Shown: positions 1 through 9,662, counted from the first letter of the stretch. The stretch is DNA of 64,000 nt from Aedes albopictus (GCF_035046485.1 NC_085138.1:276563694-276627693); one strand, 5' to 3'. Translations and numbers: made by a program. Notes: generated from the letters alone by a model not told the origin.

Positions 1-480
1 GCCAGGCTACTCATCTATAGAGTCCAGCAAGTTATGAGAAGTGATGGATTCTCAGCAAAACCATTGAATGTTGAAATTTTGAACTTTGTCAAAACGATTC
101 CATTTATTTTTTAAATAAACTTATTTTTAAGCTAGAAACGCCTCATGTTGAAATTTTACTGCTGATTCATTGATTTATTATATTGAATTGAAACTCCTAA
201 AGAGAGGTGAAATTTTACTTAAATTTATACATAAAATGCATAAAATTAAGAAAAAAATCAGAAGGAACCATTTTTTCAAAAAGTACTAAAAAATATGCAT
301 TTTGAAAACTAAATGGTATATAGTTTTGCTCAACTAATACACATTTAGTAAGTTAATGCATGAACCCAGTCGAACCGCAATTTTGCATAGAAAATATTCA
401 TTAATGACTTTATTTATTTCTGAGTTTATGCAGCAAGTACCATTCATTATGTATCAAACAAGCCAAGAAGAATTTAAATT
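1..480. other. AT-rich intergenic DNA
   Basis: No reading frame, RNA gene or repeat structure that I can support. The sequence is strongly AT-rich with short poly-A and poly-T runs. Confidence 0.5.
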
Positions 481-529
481 GAATGAAAGATGACAAAGAT
501 ATCAACAAATCACTTCTTCATGTTTTACG

Positions 530-605
530 AAAGTAACCCCAAACTTTTGGCCGATACATCATATTTGGACCACTGATACACAACTAGCTGATGAACTTAT
601 AGCAC
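530..605 (+). repeat. Fragment of a TA inverted-repeat element family
   Basis: The stretch around 565-598 (a sentence-like motif reading GACCACTGATACACAACTAG) recurs almost unchanged inside the 24913-25834 element near 25695-25730. Only this internal piece is present, without terminal repeats, so it is probably a decayed fragment of a related element. Confidence 0.4.
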
Positions 606-839
606 AAACAAGCAGACGTTACACTTCGAACATTTTTCGAGTCAAATCATGGTCACGGAAACATATCCGCCCAATGCTAAAAGGACTATGTTGGACCGAC
701 CACCAACTAGGTGGCGGTAGTAAGCAAACGTCAAACTCGAACAAAACAGATGCAAGCGCACGGTTGGGCAGTTGGCCAACTATCAAATTAAAAAAAAACG
801 TTAAATCGGTGTACGATGGAAATTACGCAATTTCGAAAA

Positions 840-1235
840 TTTACAGAATCGTTCTGGTTAAACACTATTTTTAGACAACTAATTTTTGAACTGTCATATT
901 TCGGAAACCAGTTGATCAAATTAAATAAAATTTTCAACGTTTACCAACAATATATTGATACTTGATACGACGCTATAAAATGTTTTATTTTCTCTCGACG
1001 AATAAAGTTATACCGGTTTGACATTTTTACCCATATAGAGGAAAATAAATCAAATATGCAGTACAACACAAAAATTACTAAATGTGATCTTTCGTTAATC
1101 CAAGTAGGCTGTCATTTATCTTATTAGAGATATCTTGAGAACAAAGGTAGAGAATAAAATCACATTTTTTCGAGATAGATTCAAAAAGTGTCAATCCATC
1201 ATATCTTTTTGACGTAGGACTACGTCTCTGTTTTC
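840..1235 (+). repeat. Truncated copy of the 36820-44750 outer TA element family
   Basis: The text from about 860 to 1080 parallels 37010-37245 closely (same order of blocks: CATATCTCGGAAACCAG-like, CAACAATATATTGATACTT, GAATAAAGTTATACCGG-like, CACAAAAATTACTAAATGTG). The part after 1100 parallels the opposite arm near 44290-44400. The outer ends are missing. It is useful because it shows what the middle of that family looks like without the insertions carried by the 36820-44750 copy. Confidence 0.65.
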
Positions 1236-1454
1236 TATACCCGGTGTCATTTCAAAATTTATGAAACCAAGAGCGTTACGTTTGAGTGAAAGATTTTAAA
1301 CGCTCACAGTATCTTTCCCACTGAATGAAATGATAAACAAATCCCGTTATCCGAGAGATGAAACTCCCACGTTCAATTTGTAATATTCGGTGAACCTAAA
1401 AATCATTGATAAATAGTTGAAAAGTTGTTTTAAAGTTAGACATTGAAATCGCTG

Positions 1455-1800
1455 AAATCTATAAATATGGGTAGCGGACTAATTTTCTCGTTCAGTCTAC
1501 CAACGCTTTCTGATTGGTGCGCATCGTGGGGGCAACTACCTACGATGCAGGAAGGAATGCGATCATGCGAGAGCTGTTCGTCAGTTCCATTTCGACCACC
1601 GTCGAGGTGACACCTCGAGCTGGGCAGCGGCACATCGACTCAGCGACGACACTCGGCTATCGTACTGATAGCACCGGGAATCTCATTCACGGCAGCAAGC
1701 GGCGGGCCAGTTATCGATGGCGTCTAGCGTTGAGCGCGGAGAAAACCAACACGAATTGCGTGGCATTGTAAATTCATCAAAATCGTCCATTATTCAAACG
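1455..1800 (+). pseudogene. Histone-like repeat unit 1 (decayed)
   Basis: A TATA box (CTATAAATATGGG, near 1458-1470) is followed about 140 bp later by a block (1609-1795) shared with the units at 5432, 6324, 7270 and 8040. That block includes the GCGGAGAAAACCAACACG motif and ends at ATTCAAACGGTCCC, where other copies carry a histone-type stem-loop; here the loop is lost. The promoter differs from the octamer/TATA promoters of the later units, which suggests a different parental gene. The body does not translate into any histone I recognise. A histone-cluster origin is inference from the flanking signals only. Confidence 0.4.
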
Positions 1801-2360
1801 GTCCCCAAGTAACCATGACGCTTTATATAGAACATTATTTTCGCTTTATAGTGTATTATATGACATGCGATATAAAGTTGTTTTGTCATATAGGCACCAT
1901 TAAAGTAGGTTTAAAGTCGAAAGTGGCGCTACTATTGTTGATTTACAGCAAGCTTTACTGTGGTGATTGCTAAAGCATATAAAATGCTTGTACCTTATAG
2001 CTAATGCAATCAAATCGCATGGAATGTCGTCACGTGTCGCCGCAATTTCGAATAGTACATCTTAAACATCATGCTTAGGGCTGCATAAAAACGTTTAAAG
2101 ATTTTGCAGAAAATTGCTGTTTTTCAAATTAGAGCCATTTAAAAAAGTCATGTTTTTCCATATAGTTTATGTTATTTTTCTATTTTTAACTTAAATAAAA
2201 TTTATCTTACCACACTTTTTACACGTTTTGAACAAATTTGATTGGATTTGATCGAAAGTTGATCATTTAATTGAATTCAAATTGATTTTCTAACAAAAAA
2301 CGCAAAAAATGTTGAGTTTACTGACTTATACCGTTTTTTAAATTATTGAAGTTACGTAAT
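1801..2360. other. No gene seen
   Basis: AT-rich sequence beginning with CCCAAGTAACCATG, a short motif that recurs as CCCAAGTAACCGAAC near 8519. It may be the edge of another small repeat, but I cannot find the matching inverted end. Confidence 0.4.
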
Positions 2361-2362
2361 TT

Positions 2363-2690
2363 TTGGAAACCCCTTTTGAAACACTAAAAACACTATATAA
2401 CGTATCTAGACAACCTATAACTTCGATTAAACACATAAACAGAGTTTTGGCCGAACTTTATCTTTTTCCGGCCATTGTGCGGCGTTCAGCATTTAGTGCG
2501 GAGAAAACAAACACGCATAGTGGCATAGTGAATTCATTTAATTTTCTTCCTAGAATTATTCATTATCCAAACGGTCCTTTTAAGGACCATCGAAAATGAT
2601 TTTTCGAGAGCTGTGAATCGGATAATTTCATTCCAACGAACGGGAAAAGTGTAGTATAACCGAAAAGTGAATTATTGAATGCTTGGTGAC
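2363..2690 (+). pseudogene. Histone-like repeat unit 2 (3' part)
   Basis: Contains the shared block ATTTAGTGCGGAGAAAAC and ends in a stem-loop at 2573-2588. The sequence after the stem-loop (GAATCGGATAATTTCATTCC, then GAAAAGTGTAGTATAACC) is shared with the units at 6061 and 6830. The upstream coding-like half is replaced by unrelated AT-rich DNA. No functional reading frame. Confidence 0.45.
2573..2588 (+). terminator. Histone-type 3' stem-loop, variant loop
   Basis: GGTCCTTTTAAGGACC. It matches the histone mRNA 3' stem-loop length (6-bp stem, 4-nt loop), but the change of CA to AA makes it a perfect palindrome. The canonical copies at 5587 and 6530 read GGTCCTTTTCAGGACC. Confidence 0.55.
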
Positions 2691-2899
2691 TCAGTCAGCA
2701 ACAATTATGACGCCTAATTGTTCCACCCGGACTTTGGCAACGCATTATCATATCCGGACCATTTTGCGTGAAAAGTTTTTCAATTCTAACATTTTTCAAA
2801 TTAAAATGATCTAAATCATCTAATATTTTGGTTACATTATCCGTTCAATGGAAATTTTCTCATTTCTCGGTTGAGTAATCGTTTGATGCGTCTGGAGCA

Positions 2900-3035
2900 T
2901 GAAGGGCGGGTCATGCAAACGAAATTAACTGAAAAGCCAGCCGAATGGGAGGAGCTTCATATGCTAATCTAGGGGTGTAAAAGCTGTGTCCTTTGTTTTA
3001 TGTCTTCATTTACCTTGGATCGGCCAAGGAGGTAG
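2900..3035 (+). promoter_or_regulatory. Octamer/TATA promoter of histone-like unit
   Basis: A GC box (GGGCGGG, 2904-2910) is followed by an ATGCAAA octamer core (2913-2919) and a degenerate TATA box (TGTAAAAG, 2975-2982), then the leader CTTTGTTTTATGTCTTCATT. The same arrangement occurs three more times (6195, 7146 and 7916). The octamer with a nearby TATA box is known from H2A/H2B promoters. The LTR element at 3041 inserted just downstream of this leader and separates it from its unit at 5432. Confidence 0.5.
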
Positions 3036-3040
3036 GATGT

Positions 3041-3280
3041 TGTGAATGCCGGGCAACTCACTGGAACAATCCGTTCCCAGCCATCTTAGCAAACTGCAGT
3101 AGAATCACTTGGCATAATACGGAACCTCACGGTGATGGCAACTTGCTCCGCCAACAGTCCACTCGTCAATGAGGCAGCGTCACACTGACGACGACCCCGT
3201 CATGGTGCTGGCTGTCACTGATGCTTGCTAGGGGAAATACACGCATGGGAAATGCTACTCAGCTTTGTTCATACCCCACA
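3041..3280. repeat. Left LTR, 240 bp
   Basis: Starts TGTGAATGCC and ends ATACCCCACA. The copy at 5187-5426 matches it base for base as far as I can read. Confidence 0.88.
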
Positions 3281-3906
3281 TTCTCCCTCTTCTCCGAAAA
3301 AAAAAGTTTTCTTACTAGCAGGCTTGTTATTTTTACGCTCAAACCCTCAATTTCGTTCTCTTCATCCTTATGGCACCAATGCAACAAGATACACTTCAAG
3401 ATACAAGAATTAAGACGAATGGCCACATTTACTTTTTTGTTTAGTAAACGCACTTTTGTTAATATCGAACCTATATCATTTGATTGATAACTTGCAATGC
3501 TAACCGATCATCTATGGGGTTTTGCCGAGCTCCAATAAAAATAACTATAACACACGCAGTTGGATGATGCGTCTTCTCTCCTTCAAGCGCACGTCTCGTT
3601 ATGTAGCCGGCCCTGTTTTTCTCTCACTCAAATCAATAGTTATTCACGATTGCGAAAATTCGACGCATTCAACGAAAACGAACATATTTTGTAAGAATTA
3701 TTTGTCAAAAAAGAAAAAAAAACAAGAGATTAACGAATTTGAGATTTATCAGACTAAAGATTCCGTATATCATACAACTCCATTTTCAATGCTTCAATGT
3801 GATGGTACAGATGGACCATATATAATACACAAATGTCCTTTATTATACGAAAATAGATTCTACAAAACGAGTTCGAAAGAGGTTCTACAACATATTTTCA
3901 GTAGAT

Positions 3907-5142
3907 ATGTTTTCATTGCGTACTTCGAATTTTAAACTGTTTTACGATATGCAATTTTTATGGGCGGTTTTCGTTACACGTCCCTGCATTTTCCTCACGC
4001 ACAGCTTTCGGCAGTTATCATGCAACGCCATTTCCTTAGACGGGTTTCTTTACACATCGCTGCATTTTCCTGATGCAAACAGTTTTCGGCAGTTTTTCAA
4101 TAACGCCATTTCCTTGGACGGTTTTCATTACACGTCCCTGCATTTTCCTTATGCAGAAAAATTGTCGGCGGTTATCCAACAACGCCTTTACCTTGGACGG
4201 TTTTCACTATACGTCCCTGCATTTTCCTTATGCAGAAAAATTGTCGGCGGTTATCCAACAACGCCTTTACCTTGGACGGTTTTCACTACACGTCCCTGCA
4301 TTTTCTTTATGCAGAATAATTTTCGGCGGTTATCCAAAAATGCCGTTTCCTTGGACGGTTTTCATTACACGTCCCTGCATTTTCCTTATGCAGAAAAATT
4401 GTCGGCGGTTATCCAACAACGCCTTTACCTTGGACGGTTTTCACTACACGTCCCTGCATTTTCCTTATGCAGAAAAATTGTCGGCGGTTATCCAACAACG
4501 CCTTTACCTTGGACGGTTTTCACTACACGTCCCTGCATTTTCTTTATGCAGAATAATTTTCGGCGGTTATCCAAAAATGCCGTTTCCTTGGACGGTTTTC
4601 ATTACACGTCCCTGCATTTTCCTTATGCAGAAAAATTTTCGGCGGTTCAACACGCCATTAATTTGCCCAACCGAAAACCCGAGCAAAAACCAACCCACGA
4701 GTATTTTACGGCAACATTCACAATAGTCAAACACCTCTATCATCATGCACATCAACCTGTTTGCATTTACCGTTCAACCGAGCGACAACACGAGCATGTA
4801 CGATCCGAGGAATCAACGAAAGCACGACCATCCATGCCGAGCAAGAACATGAAAAAACATGCATGCAATCATCGACCGACCACCTATCCACAGCGTGCTA
4901 CCAGTCGACAACAAAAATCAACCACGTCACCGCGCCTTTGTTCATGTGTTTGTGCTAGAACCAAGGCTAAAACAGAACGCGGTTGGAAAAACAAAAACTT
5001 TCCGCGCTCTAGCTTTCGTCAGGAACCGCAGAATTGCAACACCCACTTCACTGTGTTTGCAGCACCACCACACACTTCACACACCAAAACGATTTGTTTT
5101 CTCTCACTGTTTTTATGCCAAGTGATTCTACCTATTTTATGA
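3907..5142 (+). other. 411-codon open frame, probably not a gene
   Basis: The frame opens in the 79-bp array, so about residues 20-235 are a repeat of the same 79 residues, and it closes after a basic, low-complexity tail rich in H, T, R and K. Two other frames are open over much of the array (for example 4073-4726). I recognise no domain. A structural role in the LTR element, such as a degenerate gag, cannot be excluded, but nothing in the sequence supports it. Confidence 0.3.
3945..4660 (+). repeat. 79-bp tandem array inside LTR element
   Basis: About nine units containing TTGGACGGTTTTCA and CACGTCCCTGCATTTTC. The GGACGG core occurs at 4116, 4195 and 4274, so the period is 79 bp. Units alternate in a three-unit pattern (CAGAAAAATTG, then CAGAATAATTT variants), giving a 237-bp higher-order repeat. 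Because 79 is not divisible by three, one strand reads through all three frames in turn, producing 79-residue protein repeats that are an arithmetic by-product. Confidence 0.9.
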
Positions 5143-5186
5143 TTAACTTGTTATTGATTATGATGCACTCCTGGCAGGATCGCCAA

Positions 5187-5426
5187 TGTGAATGCCGGGC
5201 AACTCACTGGAACAATCCGTTCCCAGCCATCTTAGCAAACTGCAGTAGAATCACTTGGCATAATACGGAACCTCACGGTGATGGCAACTTGCTCCGCCAA
5301 CAGTCCACTCGTCAATGAGGCAGCGTCACACTGACGACGACCCCGTCATGGTGCTGGCTGTCACTGATGCTTGCTAGGGGAAATACACGCATGGGAAATG
5401 CTACTCAGCTTTGTTCATACCCCACA
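5187..5426. repeat. Right LTR, 240 bp
   Basis: Direct repeat of 3041-3280, ending CCCCACA and followed at once by the GATGT target duplication. Removing the element and one duplication joins GGTAGGATGT to CATCTCCAGC, which restores the order promoter-leader-body seen in the unit at 6195-6545. Confidence 0.88.
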
Positions 5427-5431
5427 GATGT

Positions 5432-5605
5432 CATCTCCAGCAAGCAGCCGCACATCGACTGCGATGACTCTCGGTTGATAGCACCAGGAATCTAATCCAC
5501 GGCAGCAAGCGGCGGGCGAGTTTTCGGCGCGGAGAAATCCAACACGCATTGCGTGGCATGATGAATTCATGCCAAATTATTCAAACGGTCCTTTTCAGGA
5601 CCATC
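5432..5605 (+). pseudogene. Histone-like repeat unit 3
   Basis: The body begins CATCTCCAGCAAGC right after the LTR element's duplication and shares blocks with 6330-6545 (CACATCGACT, CTCTCGG, CCACGGCAGCAAGCGGCGGG, CGCATTGCGTGGCATG). It ends at a canonical stem-loop at 5587-5602. Its promoter lies on the other side of the LTR element, at 2900-3035. The frame is broken and no histone sequence is recognisable. Confidence 0.5.
5587..5602 (+). terminator. Canonical histone-type 3' stem-loop
   Basis: GGTCCTTTTCAGGACC preceded by TCAAAC, matching the known histone consensus GGYYYTTTYTNARRRCC in stem and loop. CAAGAGTT occurs about 20 nt downstream, where a histone downstream element that pairs with U7 snRNA would lie. 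In metazoans this structure binds SLBP and directs non-polyadenylated 3' ends. Confidence 0.72.
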
Positions 5606-5860
5606 GAAAGTGATTCCTCAAGAGTTAATTGAAGAAATTTCCACCCTCGATCGAGAAAGGTGTACTTCGTTGCCAGCAAGAGTGAAGCCGGTGATTTATC
5701 TCATCCACGGCAGCAAGCGGCGGGGCAGTTTCAGGTGGCGTCCATCATTCAGCACTGAGAAAACCAACACACCTTGCGTGGCATGGTGAATTTATGCCAC
5801 TTCTTCCCTAAAATCGTCAATTAATCAAACGGTCTTTTACAGAAACACCAAAAATTATTC
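5606..5860 (+). pseudogene. Second half-unit with decayed stem-loop
   Basis: Repeats the CCACGGCAGCAAGCGGCGGG and GAGAAAACCAACACACC blocks and ends in a damaged stem-loop (GGTCTTTTACAG, near 5831). Its order matches 6546-6803, so the array unit probably contained two related bodies per promoter. Confidence 0.4.
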
Positions 5861-5874
5861 CTCAAGAGTTGTGA

Positions 5875-6054
5875 TTTTTTTTTCTGTATTAACGAGATTT
5901 TTAGCCCTAGGTTAGTTCATCACGGGACCCACGCTTTACTTCCCTTCCGAAGGAAGAACTCACATTTTTTTGTGAGTTTGTTGGGAGTGGGATTCGATCC
6001 CAGGTCCTCGGCGTGATAGTCAAGTGTTCTAACCATCACACCAGGTCCGCTCCA
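5875..6054 (-). mobile_element. Feilai-like tRNA-derived SINE
   Basis: On the minus strand the copy begins near 6054 with GGACCTGGTGTGATGGTTAG (A-box region) and then a B box GGGATCGAATCCC (5992-6004). The 3' end lies at 5875 next to an A-rich tail (T run on the plus strand). A 14-bp duplication, CTCAAGAGTTGTGA, flanks it (5861-5874 and 6055-6068), as expected for LINE-driven insertion. The sequence and organisation agree with the Aedes SINE Feilai as I recall it. It interrupts the histone-like unit directly after its stem-loop. It is transcribed by RNA polymerase III in principle and codes for nothing. Confidence 0.85.
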
Positions 6055-6189
6055 CTCAAGAGTTGTGAATCAGATAATTTCATTCCATCGAACGAGAAAA
6101 GTGTGGTTCAACTATCCAATATTTTGGTTACTTTAGCCGTTCAATGAAAATTTTCTCATTTCTTGGTTGATTAATCGTTTGAAGCGTCT

Positions 6190-6300
6190 GTAGCATGCAA
6201 ACGGAATAAACTGCAAAGCCAGCCAAATGGGAGGTGCTTCATCTGCTAATCTAGGGGTATAAAAGCATTGTTCTCTGTTTTCTTTCGTCATTTTCGTTGG
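6190..6300 (+). promoter_or_regulatory. Octamer/TATA promoter, best-preserved copy
   Basis: An ATGCAAA octamer core (6195-6201), GCCAGCCAAATGGGAGG, then a canonical TATAAAAG (6258-6265) and the leader TCTGTTTTCTTTCGTCATT. Four copies of this promoter share the octamer-to-TATA spacing of about 60 bp. It resembles H2A/H2B promoter architecture; transcription is not shown. Confidence 0.55.
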
Positions 6301-6323
6301 ATCAGTCAAGGAGATTGGAGGTG

Positions 6324-6545
6324 GATGTCATCTCCAGCAAGGCAGCAGCACAACAACCCAGCGACTACTCTCGGCTATCGTGCTGATGATAGCACTTGGA
6401 ATCGCATCCATGGCAGCGGCGCGGTGGGCCAATTTTCGACGGCGTCCAGCATTCTCCGCACTCCGCAGAGAAAACCAACACGCATTGCGTGGCATTGTGA
6501 ATGAATCAAAATCGTCCATTATTCAAACCGGTCCTTTTCAGGACC
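6324..6545 (+). pseudogene. Histone-like repeat unit 4
   Basis: Lies directly downstream of the intact TATA promoter and ends in a canonical stem-loop (6530-6545), so this is the one unit with both signals in place. A 78-codon frame (6268-6504) runs through it. The in-phase ATG at 6325 would give a product starting MSSPARQQ and ending PTRIAWHCE. That product resembles no histone I know and is not conserved in frame in other units. It could be a decayed gene, a deleted fusion, or a non-coding transcript with a histone-type end. Confidence 0.45.
6530..6545 (+). terminator. Canonical histone-type 3' stem-loop
   Basis: GGTCCTTTTCAGGACC, identical to the copy at 5587. It is followed by ATCGAAAATGATTC and then CAAGAGTT, the position of a downstream element. 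Confidence 0.72.
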
Positions 6546-6810
6546 ATCGAAAATGATTCTTCAAGAGTTAATTGGATAATTTCCAACATCAATCGAGATG
6601 TAGTGCAACCAAAAAGCAAAAGACAGAGCATCGTTGCCAGCAATAGTGAAACTGGTCATTATTGTAATCCACGGCGGTCCAGTTTTCGGTGGCGTTTATC
6701 ATTCAGCACGGAGAAAACCAACACGCATTGCGTGGCATGGTAAATTCATGCCATTTCGTTCCTAAACTCGTCAAATGTTCAGGTGGTCATGTTCAGGACC
6801 ACCGTTAATT
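6546..6810 (+). pseudogene. Histone-like half-unit 5
   Basis: Shares GCACGGAGAAAACCAACACG and GCATTGCGTGGCATGG with the other bodies. It ends in a longer hairpin at 6782-6803 (GGTGGTC, loop, GGACCACC), in which the stem is retained although the loop has changed. Confidence 0.4.
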
Positions 6811-7129
6811 ATTCCTTAAGAGTTTGTGAATCAGCTAATTTCATTTCATCGAACGAGAAAAGTGTAGTGCAACTGAAAAGTGAAAGATTGAATACTTGGT
6901 GGCCCAGCAATAATGATGAAGCCGGTCACTAATGGCCTAATGATTCCACCCGGAATTTAACAGCGCATTATTCTATCCGGACTATTTTGCGTGAAACATT
7001 GTTTAATTAAAATTAGTTTGAACATTTTTCGAATTAAACTGATCGAAATTATCCAATATTTTGGTTACTCTATCCGTTCAATGAAAATTTGCTCATTTCT
7101 CGGTTGATTAGTTGCTTGATGCGTCTGGA

Positions 7130-7270
7130 GCACTCGGGGCGGGTCATGCAAACGTAATAACCTGGAAAGCCAGCCAAATGGGAGGAGCCTAATCTGCTAA
7201 TCAAGGGGAATAAAAGCAGTGACCTCTGTTTTCTTCCGTCATTTTTGTTGGATCAGTCAAAGGGAGTGAA
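7130..7270 (+). promoter_or_regulatory. Octamer/TATA promoter copy
   Basis: GGGGCGGG, ATGCAAA (7146-7152), then AATAAAAG in place of the TATA box (7209-7216) and the shared leader with GTTTTCTTCCGTCATT. The TATA box is weakened relative to 6258. Confidence 0.45.
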
Positions 7271-7430
7271 TGTCACCTCCGCAGCTGCGCACCAATCCTG
7301 CGACGACTCTCGGCTATTTAGCTGATAGAACCAGGAATCTCATCCACGGCAGTAAGCGATGGCAGTTTTCGACGGCTTCCAGCATTCAGTGCGGATAATT
7401 TTCAATTGTCTTGCCGAAATCTTCTATTAT
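7270..7430 (+). pseudogene. Histone-like unit 6, interrupted
   Basis: The body follows the promoter at 7130-7270. It is cut by the TTAA element at 7431 and resumes at 7640 (ACCATCGAAAATGATTCC, the sequence normally just after the stem-loop). The stem-loop itself is missing. Confidence 0.4.
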
Positions 7431-7639
7431 TTAAGGACAAGGTATTTGGAGTACATCGCTCAAAATTTCTAGAGCACCGTTTTTTAGAACCGTTGAACGG
7501 ATTTGGATTAAAATGCATCACGCTATTGACAACCACTGAACAATTAGCGTGATGCATTTTCATCCAAATCCGATCAACGTTTCTAAAAAACGGTGCTCTA
7601 GAAATTTTGAGCTATGTACTCCAAATACCTTGTCCTTAA
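7431..7639. mobile_element. TTAA-flanked hairpin element (piggyBac-type MITE)
   Basis: Nearly perfect inverted arms: TTAAGGACAAGGTATTTGGA at the left is mirrored by the right end CCTTGTCCTTAA. The interior has inverted blocks GAGCACCGTTTTTTAGAA and GCATCACGCTA around a short spacer. The TTAA at both ends is the piggyBac target. No coding capacity. Confidence 0.75.
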
Positions 7640-7899
7640 AACCATCGAAAATGATTCCTCCAGAATTATGAATCGGATAATTAAAAACGACAGACTGAAA
7701 ACTTAGCAACAGTATAGCCGGCCTCTAATTGTTCTAATTGTTCTAGTATCTTATTCGAACAAATTGTGCCTGAAACATTGTTTCGTTCTAATATTTATCG
7801 AATTAAAATGATCTCAACTTTTCAATACTTCGGTTAGTTCATCCGTTCGATTAGAAATTGTCTCAAAGAACGGTTGATTAGTCGTTTAAAGCGTCTGAC

Positions 7900-8025
7900 A
7901 CAAGGTGGGCGGGTCATGCAAACGGAATAAACTGGAAAGCCCGCCGAATGGGAGGAGCTTCATCTGCTAATCTAGGGGCATAACAGCTGTTTCCTCTGTT
8001 AACTTTCGTCATTTTCCTTGGATCA
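7900..8025 (+). promoter_or_regulatory. Octamer promoter copy with broken TATA
   Basis: GGGCGGGTC, ATGCAAA (7916-7922), then CATAACAG where the TATA box should be (7979-7986), followed by the shared leader. Confidence 0.4.
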
Positions 8026-8029
8026 GTAA

Positions 8030-8300
8030 AGGAGAAGGGAGATGTCACCTCCCAGCTAGGCAGCTGCACACAAACTCAGCGATGACTCTCGGCTATCGTG
8101 GTGGCAGCACCAGAAATCTCATCCACGACAACAAACGGCCGCATTCAGTATGAGTAAAATCAACTCGCATTGCGTGATGAATTCATGCAATAATTGTCTT
8201 GCAAAAATCTTCCGTTTTATAAACGGTCTTTTCCAGGATCAGCGAAAATGATTTCTCAAGAGTTATGTTTCGGTAATTAAAAGCGACAGACTGAAAGCTT
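8030..8300 (+). pseudogene. Histone-like unit 7
   Basis: A last recognisable body with GATGTCACCTCC, CTCTCGGCTATCGTG and CATTGCGTGATGAATTCATGC. It ends in a degenerate stem-loop GGTCTTTTCCAGGATC (8225-8240). Decay increases toward this end of the array. Confidence 0.4.
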
Positions 8301-8479
8301 GGTAGTTCAGCAATAGTGAAGTCAGCCACTAATATGTTCTTCGCAGATGAAAACAACGTATTATTGAAAGAGTTTCACGTTAATCTTCAATTAAAAGGAT
8401 CTATCTAACGCCGTTCAATTATCTAATTATTTTATCCGCTCGATGAAAATTCTCTCGTAGAAGAGTAAATTGATCATTT

Positions 8480-8838
8480 CTCTTCAAAACGAAATAACTC
8501 TTGAACTAGTCAAAATCTTCCCAAGTAACCGAACAAGCTGAATAACAGCTTCTTGAGCTTAAGTTAGCTTAAGAGTGATTTGTTTTACTCTTATACAGCA
8601 AAAATGATTGTTGGGTTATGAATGCGTTCAGCGAAAGCGATCGATCACACAACAACTTTACTCAACACATCAGTCCACCCATTTGTATTATCATAACAAC
8701 AAACATTGTATTATGAGAATATAAAAGTCGTTCCAGCCTTTGTCCTACGTCAACATTGCGGTTATGTCTCAGACATTACCCACTCCTAGTTTTTCAAGTT
8801 CAAAAATAAGTTGTTTTATTAAATAGTGTTTTACTAGA
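8480..8838. other. No gene seen
   Basis: AT-rich sequence with a short imperfect palindrome near 8535-8575 (AAGCTGAATAACAGCTT, then GAGCTTAAGTTAGCTTAAG). No frame of interest. Confidence 0.4.
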
Positions 8839-8839
8839 G

Positions 8840-9080
8840 CACATTTACTTCGCGAAAGATTAATCAATCGATCTCAAATTTGTACAATGATGCGCATATA
8901 GTAGGTTGACAAGCAGCACGGGGTGAATCTTCATTACAAAAAGCACTCTATTAAGAGATACAGTATGATGAAATTTTTTGTGCAAGAAAAAAAATGTTAC
9001 CTTTCTTAAATGCCTCCCCCTGTAGTATCTAATATCGTTGATCCACAGTATGCAATGAAACGGGATGACCCTTTTTGTGG
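8840..9080 (-). repeat. Right-arm fragment of the outer TA element family
   Basis: GCGAAAGATTAATCAATCGA through ATAGTAGGTTGACAA parallels 44580-44640, and the run GCAAGAAAAAAAATGTTACC parallels the terminal part near 44705-44720. The terminal CAGGGG repeat is absent. Confidence 0.55.
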
Positions 9081-9660
9081 ACAAAAAGGAATTTGATCCA
9101 CTCCTTTGTTTTTGTTTTGTATTTCAAGTAACGACATGGCGATTGTTTGATTGAGCAGCTATGGCACATAAAAGTTAACAATTTGGAGAGAACTCAACAT
9201 CTCTTATGAATGTGACTGCACCGTAAACAATGAGAATTCAATCTGCCATAAAAGAGAGGTCTCATGATAGAAAAACTAACTTACCAAGTTTTATATGGAG
9301 GCAGCAGAAGATACACTTGCCTCGATGGTAATCATATTCACATATTCGTTAGCATCAATAAAATGGCACGATGAAAAGATATCTGATGTCGTAAAAAATA
9401 AATTGCTGATATTATCGAGCTGTATGTGGTGCCCAACAATACTGCACAGGCTCTTGAAAAAGGCGTATAGAAATGGTGGTCGCAATCTGAGAACAAATAA
9501 CAAATGGAAGCAACTCTCTAGGAAAAAGCTCTCTAGGAAACAGTGAATAATTATAACATCATTGCCAAAATAAAGACTAATCTCTAAAATATACTTGTCC
9601 ATATACATAAAGGACTACCAAACACTTAATGTGCAACTTATAAATTGCCTGATCGTTTTC
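9081..9660. other. No gene seen
   Basis: Both strands have frames of 80-105 codons over 9291-9608 that overlap antisense to each other. Neither has a recognisable motif. Confidence 0.4.
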
Positions 9661-9662
9661 GG

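Larger units (their letters stand above)
3041..5426. mobile_element. Non-autonomous LTR retrotransposon (TRIM/LARD-like)
   Basis: Two 240-bp direct repeats (3041-3280 and 5187-5426) appear identical by eye, begin TGTG and end CACA, and are flanked by a 5-bp duplication GATGT (3036-3040 and 5427-5431). These are the defining marks of an LTR retrotransposon insertion. The 1.9-kb interior has no gag, protease, reverse transcriptase or integrase; it holds a 79-bp tandem array and a low-complexity frame. I see no clear primer-binding site or polypurine tract, so the strand is left open. Identical LTRs imply a recent insertion. It would need proteins from a related autonomous element. Confidence 0.88.

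Noticed and set aside
3945..4660. CRISPR-like array
   Set aside because: The units are contiguous tandem repeats without distinct spacers, and the DNA is clearly eukaryotic.
3907..5142. 411-residue frame as a structural protein gene
   Set aside because: Its repeat is a consequence of a 79-bp tandem array; no domain, and other frames are equally open.
5990..6054. tRNA gene on the minus strand
   Set aside because: It has A and B boxes but is part of a SINE with a 14-bp duplication and an A-rich tail.
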